From Bacteroidales bacterium (GTDB lineage Bacteria > Bacteroidota > Bacteroidia > Bacteroidales > WRGA01): 20,291 bases of DNA. This document shows positions 1 to 6,924 of the stretch, piece after piece. How positions within the stretch are numbered: position 1 is the first letter of the stretch; each line of letters starts with the position of its first letter. The notes below the pieces were generated by a model. That model was not told the origin of the DNA, ran no database searches, and worked only from the letters and a program-made list of their open reading frames with translations. The position numbers and the translations under genes are program-made. The stretch is taken from assembly GCA_031279795.1 (NCBI GenBank), contig JAITHZ010000134.1, positions 1 through 20,291 on the forward strand, written 5' to 3'.

Positions 1-211
1 GTATTTTACTTTGGCAATGAAACGCCCAAATTGACTTTATCACAAAAAATAACATTTGGTACGTTTACCCACCATGTTTGGTACGTATGTCCAGTTGCAT
101 GGTACGTTTACCCTCCTGATTTGGGAAAATTTTCGCAGCAATTATAAATATTATCCATTATTTTACTGCCTATCGGATGTTAAGAAGGAGGGCACGACAA
201 ATAGAAGTTCG
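1..211. other. Intergenic stretch at left edge, no gene recognised
   Basis: I recognise no protein or RNA gene here. Short reading frames are open on both strands at the very edge (plus strand to about 147, minus strand from an ATG at 56 running off the left end), but neither translation resembles a family I know. The only structured sequence is the three-copy direct repeat at 55-113. The segment lies downstream of the yidC terminator, so it is not part of that transcription unit. Confidence 0.5.
55..113. repeat. Three spaced direct repeats, core TGGTACGTTTACCC
   Basis: Seen directly: three copies of a 16-bp motif start at 55, 77 and 98, so the period is 22 then 21 bp, about two helical turns. 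Copies 1 and 3 share TGGTACGTTTACCC exactly; copy 2 reads TGGTACGTATGTCC. Regular spacing on one DNA face suggests cooperative protein binding. Inference: IS21-family insertion sequences carry several short repeats of this kind inside their ends, so this may be the terminus of such an element lying to the left. No transposase gene is visible, and an operator array is an alternative. Confidence 0.55.
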
Positions 212-221
212 AAAAAAGAGG

Positions 222-284
222 AAAAAACCTTGCATCAGGGAAATTCCGCTTCGGGTACGCCTCCGCTCCATTTCCCTGATGCAA
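222..284 (-). terminator. Intrinsic terminator of the pyrG-yidC unit
   Basis: A perfect 15-bp inverted repeat (230-244 and 270-284, arm TTGCATCAGGGAAAT) encloses a 25-base loop. Read on the minus strand, the hairpin is followed after GG by six T (227-222) and, after CTC, by a second run of six T (217-212). It begins 74 bases after the yidC stop. Stem, T-run and placement fit a rho-independent terminator for leftward transcription. The plus-strand side has no T-run, so it is probably one-directional. Confidence 0.85.
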
Positions 285-358
285 CGCGAAAAAGTCAGCA
301 CAAAACAAACTGTAAGCGCAATTAATTGAAAATATTATGTTTCGCAACTGGTCTGTGC

Positions 359-2278
359 TTATCTTCGTCGTTTGGCATTTGTTTTGGCTTGCTGCCGCGC
401 CAGTTCCTGCTGTTTCTTTTGCATATCGGCCAGTTTAGCCATAAAGCCCGATGGTTTGCGTTTTTTAGCTTTATTGGCTTCAAGTTTGGCCAGCAGTTTT
501 TCTTCATTTATAACTTGGCGAAACGCAATGGTCTGCAATACCGAAAACAGCGTTGAGATTAAATAATAGTAGGTCAAGCCAGATGCATATTCGTTGAACC
601 ATATCAACAGCATTACCGGCATCAGGTACATGATGTATTTCATGCCGGGCATTTGTTGTTGGCCAGTGTTCGACATTTCGGCATTGAATTTTGTAAAAAC
701 GATGTTTACAGCCGTCATCAGCAAGCAGAACAGACTGATATGATTGCCGAAGTATGGCGTTATCAGCGGAATGTATGCATCCCAGCTGAAGATGGCGTCG
801 TACGTCGAAAGGTCGTCAGCCCAGAGGAAGCTTTGGTGACGCAACTCTATAGCCGCCGGAAAGAACATAAATAGCGCAATCAACACAGGCATTTGCAGCA
901 GCATCGGCAAGCAGCCGCTCATGGGGCTTGCTCCGGCCCGACTGTAAAGGTCCATTGTGGCTTTTTGACGTTCCATCGCCTTGTCCTGTCCGGGATATTT
1001 TGCGCTGATGGCTTCTACCTGCGGGCGAAGGACGCGCATTTTGGCTGACGACATGTAAGATTTGTAGGTCAATGGAAAGATGATCAGTTTCACAACGATG
1101 GTCATCAGCAGGATTATCACTCCATAGTTGGAGATAAAACTTCCGAAGAAATTGAACATCGGGATGACGAGCCAGCGGTTGATCCAGCGGAAGAGGGAAG
1201 AACCGAGCGGTACGAGGCGTTCCAGTTCCAGACGCTGTCGGTCGTCTTTCACGCCCTCGTCGTATTTCTGCAGGGTGGCAAAATGGTTGGGTCCCAGATA
1301 GCAGCGCATGCCGGTGGGCTTGCTGCCAGAGGGGTCGAAGCCGACTTTCATGTCGCAGTGGTATTCTTTCAGGTAATTGCCCGAAGGGATGACGGTTGAT
1401 TTCAATCCAGCAGAGGAAAATTCTTCATCAGCTATGAATACTGAGGAAAAAAACTGGTCTTTGAATGCAACCCATTTGATACGTCCAGATGGGGTTGCCA
1501 TAGCATCGCTCGTTTCGCTGAGGGATTCTACGTCGTCGGCCATAAATTTGTAGAACAGTTGGGTATAGCGTTCTTCAAATTTCCGGCCTTTTTCTTGTTG
1601 GCGTATTTTTCCGTTCCAGTTCATGTCCAAGTAGTTGAAATCGTGTGTCAGTACGTCAGCCAGGTTGTGGGCTTTTATTTCGAAGCGCAGCATGTAGCTG
1701 TCGGGTTGCATGGAGTATACAAAATCCAGGTACTGGTCATCCGAAACACTCAGTCGCATGGTTATGGAAAGGCTGTCGATAACTATTGGAGTAAAAAACA
1801 ATTCGTTAGTGTTGATTATGCGGTTGGTCGCCGTTACCAGATTGAAACCGTAAACGGTTTCATCTTCACCGTCGAACAAAACGACCGGAAGCGATTCGCT
1901 TGTCTGGTATTTTTTCAGTTGTGCTTTGCTGATTCGTCCGCCTTTGTTTGAAAAGGTAAGCGCCAGCAGTTCGTTTTCGAGTTGTGTAAATTCTTCTTCA
2001 CCCTCGGCAGAGGATGAAAATACGTCAAATCTGAGGTTTTGCATCGAATCAATTGCCGTCGGCGTTGTCTGGATGTCAATTGTGGACAGAGAGTCGCCCG
2101 TTATCGGTTGCTGCATTTGCTGCGCTTCGGCGATTTGCCGCGCCAGCTCCACTTGTCTGATTGAATCTTGATATTTTCTCTGAGCGGCGATCCGTTCTTC
2201 TGAAGGTTGTGATATCCAGACAAATAAACCCATTAGGATGGCGATTAAAATAAGTCCGGTGATTGAATGTTTATCCAT
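359..2278 (-). CDS. yidC: YidC membrane protein insertase
   Basis: Inserts and folds inner-membrane proteins, alone or with SecYEG. The 639-residue protein has an N-terminal membrane anchor (about residues 6-22), a large periplasmic beta-domain (about 95-355) and the conserved insertase core (about 362-590) with several membrane segments and the family motif SSAKMRVLRPQ (410-420). The region 451-475 matches the conserved SPMSGCLPMLLQMP part. The tail after residue 592 is rich in Lys and Arg, as expected for ribosome contact. The conserved groove arginine (E. coli Arg366 by family alignment) appears as Lys397, keeping the positive charge. The gene starts 3 bases after the pyrG stop, so the two are almost surely cotranscribed and end at the hairpin at 284-222. 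Start ATG at 2278 fits the family N-terminus. Confidence 0.97.
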   Translation of the reverse strand: MDKHSITGLILIAILMGLFVWISQPSEERIAAQRKYQDSIRQVELARQIAEAQQMQQPITGDSLSTIDIQTTPTAIDSMQNLRFDVFSSSAEGEEEFTQLENELLALTFSNKGGRISKAQLKKYQTSESLPVVLFDGEDETVYGFNLVTATNRIINTNELFFTPIVIDSLSITMRLSVSDDQYLDFVYSMQPDSYMLRFEIKAHNLADVLTHDFNYLDMNWNGKIRQQEKGRKFEERYTQLFYKFMADDVESLSETSDAMATPSGRIKWVAFKDQFFSSVFIADEEFSSAGLKSTVIPSGNYLKEYHCDMKVGFDPSGSKPTGMRCYLGPNHFATLQKYDEGVKDDRQRLELERLVPLGSSLFRWINRWLVIPMFNFFGSFISNYGVIILLMTIVVKLIIFPLTYKSYMSSAKMRVLRPQVEAISAKYPGQDKAMERQKATMDLYSRAGASPMSGCLPMLLQMPVLIALFMFFPAAIELRHQSFLWADDLSTYDAIFSWDAYIPLITPYFGNHISLFCLLMTAVNIVFTKFNAEMSNTGQQQMPGMKYIMYLMPVMLLIWFNEYASGLTYYYLISTLFSVLQTIAFRQVINEEKLLAKLEANKAKKRKPSGFMAKLADMQKKQQELARQQAKTNAKRRR

Positions 2279-2281
2279 TAG

Positions 2282-3895
2282 TTATTTTTTAAGTTTGTAA
2301 TCAATAGCAGCTTTAATAAAAGATAAAAACAGCGGATGCGGTTTGACGACCGTGCTGTTGTATTCCGGGTGGAACTGTACGCCGAGGAACCATTTCTTTG
2401 ATGGAAGTTCAATAACTTCTACCAAATCTGTTTCAGGATTTCGTCCGACGCAACGCAAGCCAGCATTTTCCAAAACAGGGCGATATTCGTTGTTCAGTTC
2501 AAAACGATGTCGATGTCTTTCCTGAATAAAATTCTGATGATAAGCCTTGTATGCGAGAGAATCTTTTTCCAGTTCACAATCGTAAATACCCAGACGCATC
2601 GTTCCGCCCATGTTTGTAATATCCTTTTGTCCCTCCATCAGATCAATGACGTTGTAGGGAGTTTTCGGGTCATTTTCGGTGGAGTTGGCATTTTCGTATT
2701 CCAACACATTCCGAGCAAATTCAATGGCCATACATTGCATTCCAAAACAAATTCCGAAGGCAGGAATGTCGTTTTCCCGCGCATAGCGAATTGCTGTTAT
2801 TTTCCCTTCCGAGCCACGTTGTCCAAAAGCTGGAGCAATAACAATGCCATCGAATCCGGCCAGTTTTTCGGCAATGTTGTCTTGGTCAATTTTTTCGGAA
2901 TGGATAAGTACGAGGTCTAATTTTCGGTCGCTGTAAGTTGCTGCCTGAAAAAGTGATTCGTTGATTGACTTGTAGGCGTCGGGCAGCTTTACATACTTTC
3001 CCACCAGCCCGATTCGAACTGACTCTTTTGCGTCTTTCACGCGGAAGACAAATTCTTTCCACACCTTTAAATCAGGAGTTTCACTCACAGGCAGATTTAA
3101 TTTCTGGAGAATGGTTTCGTCCAATTTCTGGCGCTGCATCATCAAAGGCGCTTCGTAAATTGTGGGTACGTCAATTGATTGAACTACAGCTGATTCATCC
3201 ACGTTGCAGAATTGTGAGACTTTCCTCAGTACATCGCTTGGCAATTCCCGTTCGGTGCGCAACACCAGAATATCGGGCTGGATTCCCAGTTCTTGAAGTT
3301 GCTTCACGGAATGTTGGGTAGGTTTCGTTTTCATTTCCTGAGCGGCAGCAATGTACGGAACGTAGGTCAAGTGGACGCAAATGCAGTTTTTACCTAATTC
3401 CCAGCGCAACTGACGTACGCTTTCGATGAAAGGAAGTGATTCGATGTCGCCCACTGTGCCGCCAATTTCTGTGATGACGAAATCAAACTGATTTTTTGTT
3501 CCCAAAATTTTGATGTTCCGTTTTATTTCGTCGGTAATGTGAGGAACGACCTGAACGGTTTTGCCCAGATAGTCTCCCCGCCGTTCCTTGTCAATGACGC
3601 TCTGGTAAATTTTCCCTGTTGTCACGTTATTGGCGCGAGTCATAGGAACATTCAGAAAACGTTCATAATGACCGATATCCAAATCTGTCTCGCATCCATC
3701 GACGGTCACATAACATTCTCCATGCTCATACGGACTGAGCGTACCCGGATCAACATTGATATACGGGTCAAATTTCTGGATGGTGACCTTATAGTCTCTC
3801 GCTTGCAACAATTTACCAATAGAAGCTGCCATAATGCCTTTGCCCAGCGAAGAAATAACACCTCCTGTTACAAATATATACTTTGTATTATTCAC
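2282..3895 (-). CDS. pyrG: CTP synthase (glutamine hydrolysing)
   Basis: Converts UTP to CTP using ATP and glutamine, the last step of pyrimidine nucleotide synthesis, in the cytoplasm. The 537-residue length is normal. The N-terminal synthetase domain (about 1-270) shows the P-loop-like GGVISSLGKG (11-20), the metal and CTP region around EIGGTVGDIES (143-153) and KTKPTQHSV (189-197). The C-terminal class I glutaminase domain (about 290-535) carries the nucleophile Cys383 in GICFGMQC and the His509/Glu511 pair in FHPE. All key residues are present, so the enzyme should be active. It starts at ATG 3895, about 50 bases from a -7 promoter box at 3951-3944, and leads a two-gene unit with yidC. 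Confidence 0.98.
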   Translation of the reverse strand: MNNTKYIFVTGGVISSLGKGIMAASIGKLLQARDYKVTIQKFDPYINVDPGTLSPYEHGECYVTVDGCETDLDIGHYERFLNVPMTRANNVTTGKIYQSVIDKERRGDYLGKTVQVVPHITDEIKRNIKILGTKNQFDFVITEIGGTVGDIESLPFIESVRQLRWELGKNCICVHLTYVPYIAAAQEMKTKPTQHSVKQLQELGIQPDILVLRTERELPSDVLRKVSQFCNVDESAVVQSIDVPTIYEAPLMMQRQKLDETILQKLNLPVSETPDLKVWKEFVFRVKDAKESVRIGLVGKYVKLPDAYKSINESLFQAATYSDRKLDLVLIHSEKIDQDNIAEKLAGFDGIVIAPAFGQRGSEGKITAIRYARENDIPAFGICFGMQCMAIEFARNVLEYENANSTENDPKTPYNVIDLMEGQKDITNMGGTMRLGIYDCELEKDSLAYKAYHQNFIQERHRHRFELNNEYRPVLENAGLRCVGRNPETDLVEVIELPSKKWFLGVQFHPEYNSTVVKPHPLFLSFIKAAIDYKLKK

Positions 3896-3943
3896 AAAAA
3901 CAATTTTTATTCCTTATACAATAAGGGTGATTTTTAAAAGGTG

Positions 3944-3951
3944 CAAAGTTA
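3944..3951 (-). promoter_or_regulatory. Likely -7 promoter box for pyrG-yidC
   Basis: On the minus strand this reads TAACTTTG followed by C, matching the Bacteroidetes sigma -7 consensus TAnnTTTG. A start a few bases downstream would give a 5' leader of roughly 40 bases before the pyrG ATG at 3895. A clear -33 TTTG is not visible at the expected distance, so only the -7 element is supported. Confidence 0.6.
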
Positions 3952-3993
3952 CAAAAATCTGGAGAAATAACGACTATCTCTGGAAAAAAATAA

Positions 3994-4013
3994 TTGAGAG
4001 TTGAGAGTTGAGA
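3994..4013. repeat. 7-bp tandem repeat (TTGAGAG)n
   Basis: Nearly three copies of TTGAGAG in tandem. On the other strand it reads (CTCTCAA)n. From memory, this heptamer recurs in intergenic DNA of Bacteroidetes genomes, where it can be mis-called as short repetitive proteins; I cannot verify that here. Confidence 0.85.
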
Positions 4014-4061
4014 AATTATCAACAAGGCGTCGCAGGGCGCGATAAATAGCCTCTATGTTTC

Positions 4062-4090
4062 CTAATTCTCGTAATTCGTAATTCGTAATT
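4062..4090. repeat. 7-bp tandem repeat (GTAATTC)n
   Basis: Nearly three exact copies of GTAATTC (4071-4090), preceded by a degenerate copy (CTAATTCTC from 4062). It has the same unit length as the TTGAGAG repeat about 50 bases away but an unrelated sequence. Intergenic, with no coding role apparent. Confidence 0.85.
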
Positions 4091-4120
4091 GAAAAGATTC
4101 ATTCATTTTTTGCAAAATCC

Positions 4121-4287
4121 CCTGACTTTGACAATACGACACCCTTTTGAATGTTTCAAATATTAATTTACTGTAAATCAATAGTATTATTTTTTGCTCG
4201 CGTCACCCATTTTGACAACGCAAAAACATCAATTCGCTCATTTATAGGTTGTTGTAAAATAGAGATTTTGAAAGTGTCAAAGTCAGG
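4121..4287. repeat. 167-bp segment with 13-bp terminal inverted repeats (MITE-like)
   Basis: Seen directly: CCTGACTTTGACA at 4121-4133 and its exact reverse complement at 4275-4287. The arms do not pair beyond 13 bp, so this is not one long hairpin but an AT-rich interior between short inverted ends. Near-repeats of CACCC(A)TTTTGA occur inside at about 4140-4150 and 4204-4215. The flanks are A-rich (AAAATCC left, AAAATT right) without a clean target duplication. A small non-autonomous element is possible, and so is a pair of protein-binding sites. Confidence 0.45.
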
Positions 4288-4303
4288 AAAATTGGTAAGG
4301 ATG

Positions 4304-4311
4304 CAAAAGTA
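4304..4311 (-). promoter_or_regulatory. Promoter-like -7 box upstream of the inverted-repeat segment
   Basis: On the minus strand this reads TACTTTTG followed by CA, a match to TAnnTTTG. Transcription from it would enter the inverted-repeat segment and continue toward pyrG about 410 bases downstream. No good -33 element is seen 19-21 bases upstream. It could be a second pyrG promoter, a promoter for a small RNA, or chance in AT-rich DNA. Confidence 0.3.
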
Positions 4312-4438
4312 GTAAAAGATTTCTGAATAACCCATCTGAAATACAGTTTTATGTTTTGTTGTAAAATATTAATCCAATCTGTAACTATACCAACAGATCA
4401 AGCTGCTTCATGTTTCGCATGGGGTTATCCACAATCTA

Positions 4439-6877
4439 TTACTGTTCAATCCAAGCCGTTACGTTGTAAGTACCTTCCGGCAGCACCGGAATTTTATTTC
4501 CTTCTACAGACTTTCCATTGACCGTTAGATGCGAAACTCCCTTCATTTTTCCGTCGGGGTTGTTCACTTCTATTTCGTACACTGCATTGCGGAATTTGCG
4601 CGTTACGTTGAATTTTTTCCATTCAGGGGGAATACACGGGTCAATAATCAACCCGTCGTAGTCAGGTTTGATTCCCAGAATATGCTGTGTTATTGCGAAA
4701 TAACTCCATGCTGCTGTTCCGGTGAGCCACGAGTTTTTGGCTTCGCCGGGGCGGCAGGCGTCTTTTCCGGCAATCATCTGCGCATATACGTATGGTTCAG
4801 TTTTGTGCAAATTGCTTTGTTCTTCGAGGTATGCCGGACAGATTTTGCGGTAATACTCCCATGCACGGTCGCCGCGCCCCAAAACAGTTTCACCGATTAT
4901 GATCCACGGATTGTTGTGGCAGAAAATGCCTGCGTTTTCCTTATACCCTTCCGGATAGCTCGAAATCTCGCCGTATTCGATGTAATAGCGTGAGTAGGCT
5001 GGGTTGTTCAGCACGATGCCATGCTCGCAGTCTAAGTATTTCTTCACCGAGTCCAGCGCTTTTCCCACCAGGCCGTTTTCCAAGCCGATGCCGGCCATGG
5101 CGCACCATCCGTTGGATTCGATGAAAATGCGGCCTTCTTCGTTTTCGTGCGACCCGATTTTATTTCCCGCGAAATCGTATGCACGGAGAAACCATTCTCC
5201 GTCCCAGCCAAACTTCTTGACTGTTTCAATCATCTTGTTCACTTCCTGTTCGGCGCGCAGGGCTTCGCCTGTTTTTCCGGTGAGATGGCACAGTCGGGCA
5301 TATTCCCGACCGTACATTACGAACAGTCCGGCGATCATAACGCTTTCGGCTTGGGAGCCTTCGGTCTTGTTTTCGGTAGTTTGAAAACTTTCGTCGGGGT
5401 TGTTTGAGAAACAATTCAGGTTGAGGCAGTCGTTCCAGTCGGCGCGACCGATTAGCGGCAATCCGTGCGGCCCCAGGTGGCGAATGGCGTAATTGAAGGA
5501 AACCGTCAAATGATCGAACAGCGGAACCTCCGTTCCTGATTGGTTGTTAAACGGGACCGCTACGTCCAGAATTGAAAAGTCGCCAGTTTCCTTGATGTAG
5601 TGTACCACGCCAAAAATCAACCAGAGTGGGTCGTCGTTGAAACCTTGTCCAATTTCGTTGTTGCCTTTTTTCGTAAGTGGTTGATACTGGTGATAACAGC
5701 TACCGTCGGCAAACTGCGTGGAAGCAATGTCAATAATACGTTCGCGGGCGCGTTCGGGAATTTGATGCAAAAAACCGACCAGATCCTGATTGCTGTCGCG
5801 AAAGCCCATGCCGCGCCCGATACCGCTTTCAAAATACGACGCCGACCGTGAGAAACAAAACGTAATCATGCATTGATACTGATTCCAGATGTTGACCACG
5901 CGATCCAGCTTTTCGTCGCCAGAACGAAGTGTACAGCTGCTCAACAGGCGGTTCCAGTACTGTTTCAGCTCATCGAAAGCTGCGTTCACTTTTTCAACAG
6001 TGTCGAAACGAGCGATTGTCGCTTTTGCACGTGTTTTGTTAATGACTTGAGGCGCTTCCCATTTTTCGTATTCTTCGTTTTCGACATATCCCAAAACAAA
6101 GACAAGATCTTTCTGTTCCGCAGGTTGGAGTTCAATTTCAATATAATGCGATGCAACGGGCGACCAACCATGCGCCACGCTGTTCTGTGCCTGTCCGTCG
6201 ACAACGGTTTGCGGTTCGTCGAATCCGTTGTAAGGTCCAAGAAATGTTTCACGGTCGGTTTCAAAGCCATTGACTGGCACGTTGACGGAATAATAGGCGT
6301 AATGGTTGCGACGTTCGCGGTATTCGGTTTTGTGGTAAATAACGCTGCCGTCGATCTCAACCTCGCCAATAGAAAGATTGCGCTGAAAATTTTCCATGTC
6401 AGTCTGTGCATTCCACAGACACCATTCCACGAAAGAAAACAATTTGATTATTTTCGGTTTTTCGCCGGTGTTGCGTAACGATAGTTTTTGTATTTCCGCC
6501 CATGTTTTCAGGGGAACGAATGAAAGAACTTCCGCTTCAATACCGTTTTTTGCACCTTTGATTTTTGTGTAATTCAATCCATGACGACATTCGTAAACGT
6601 CCAGTTCTGTTTTGCAGGGCTTCCACCCTGGATTCCAGACGATTCCTGCGTCGTTGATATAGAAATATTTGCCGCCGTTGTCCATCGGCACACTGTTGTA
6701 ACGGTAGCGTGTAATACGGCGAAACTTCGCATCTCTGCAAAAGGAATAACCTCCGCCAGTGTTGGAAATCAGACTGAAAAAATCTTCCGTACCCAGATAG
6801 TTTATCCATGGGTAGGGCGTTTGTGGATTGGTGATTACATATTCACGGTTTACGTCGTCAAAATATCCGTACTTCAT
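4439..6877 (-). CDS. GH94 cellobiose phosphorylase-like enzyme
   Basis: Expected to phosphorolyse cellobiose (or a related beta-1,4-glucosyl disaccharide) to glucose 1-phosphate plus glucose in the cytoplasm; no signal peptide is present. The 812-residue length matches cellobiose phosphorylases. Conserved features are the N-terminus MKYGYFDD...PWINYLG, the sugar-binding RGMGFRDSNQD (about 355-365), and ADWNDCLNL with the catalytic acid at the second Asp, about residue 483. An in-frame TTG at 6916 would add 13 residues, but homologues begin at MKYG, so I start at the ATG at 6877, 47 bases after the symporter stop. It is the last gene of the mannan operon and occupies the place of a mannobiose 2-epimerase in a related cluster. 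Fold and mechanism are firm; exact substrate (cellobiose or glucosyl-mannose) is inferred. Confidence 0.9.
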   Translation of the reverse strand: MKYGYFDDVNREYVITNPQTPYPWINYLGTEDFFSLISNTGGGYSFCRDAKFRRITRYRYNSVPMDNGGKYFYINDAGIVWNPGWKPCKTELDVYECRHGLNYTKIKGAKNGIEAEVLSFVPLKTWAEIQKLSLRNTGEKPKIIKLFSFVEWCLWNAQTDMENFQRNLSIGEVEIDGSVIYHKTEYRERRNHYAYYSVNVPVNGFETDRETFLGPYNGFDEPQTVVDGQAQNSVAHGWSPVASHYIEIELQPAEQKDLVFVLGYVENEEYEKWEAPQVINKTRAKATIARFDTVEKVNAAFDELKQYWNRLLSSCTLRSGDEKLDRVVNIWNQYQCMITFCFSRSASYFESGIGRGMGFRDSNQDLVGFLHQIPERARERIIDIASTQFADGSCYHQYQPLTKKGNNEIGQGFNDDPLWLIFGVVHYIKETGDFSILDVAVPFNNQSGTEVPLFDHLTVSFNYAIRHLGPHGLPLIGRADWNDCLNLNCFSNNPDESFQTTENKTEGSQAESVMIAGLFVMYGREYARLCHLTGKTGEALRAEQEVNKMIETVKKFGWDGEWFLRAYDFAGNKIGSHENEEGRIFIESNGWCAMAGIGLENGLVGKALDSVKKYLDCEHGIVLNNPAYSRYYIEYGEISSYPEGYKENAGIFCHNNPWIIIGETVLGRGDRAWEYYRKICPAYLEEQSNLHKTEPYVYAQMIAGKDACRPGEAKNSWLTGTAAWSYFAITQHILGIKPDYDGLIIDPCIPPEWKKFNVTRKFRNAVYEIEVNNPDGKMKGVSHLTVNGKSVEGNKIPVLPEGTYNVTAWIEQ

Positions 6878-6924
6878 GTTGAGTTGATTTATTATTTTTT
6901 CTTTGAATTGACTCAACGTAGAGG

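Larger units (their letters stand above)
3952..4438. other. Gene-free gap between the mannan locus and pyrG
   Basis: No coding sequence is supportable. The gap contains two heptameric tandem repeats (3994-4013 and 4062-4090), a segment bounded by 13-bp inverted repeats (4121-4287), a promoter-like box (4311-4304), a 12-bp direct repeat TTGTTGTAAAAT at 4249-4260 and 4356-4367, and one match to the DnaA-box consensus (TTATCCACA, 4425-4433). I find no convincing intrinsic terminator directly after the GH94 stop at 4439. Confidence 0.6.

Noticed and set aside
56..325. 89-codon plus-strand frame near the left edge
   Set aside because: It runs through the direct repeats and the yidC terminator hairpin, is low in complexity and resembles nothing known.
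4377..4398. ATCTGT/ACAGAT inverted repeat downstream of GH94
   Set aside because: The 6-bp AT-rich stem with a 10-base loop and no T-run is too weak to call a terminator.
4425..4433. Perfect DnaA-box match TTATCCACA
   Set aside because: It is a single 9-mer with no further boxes, AT-rich unwinding region or origin-linked genes nearby; likely chance.
6878..6916. TTG start at 6916 giving a 13-residue longer GH94
   Set aside because: Family members begin at the MKYG-type N-terminus, which matches the ATG at 6877.
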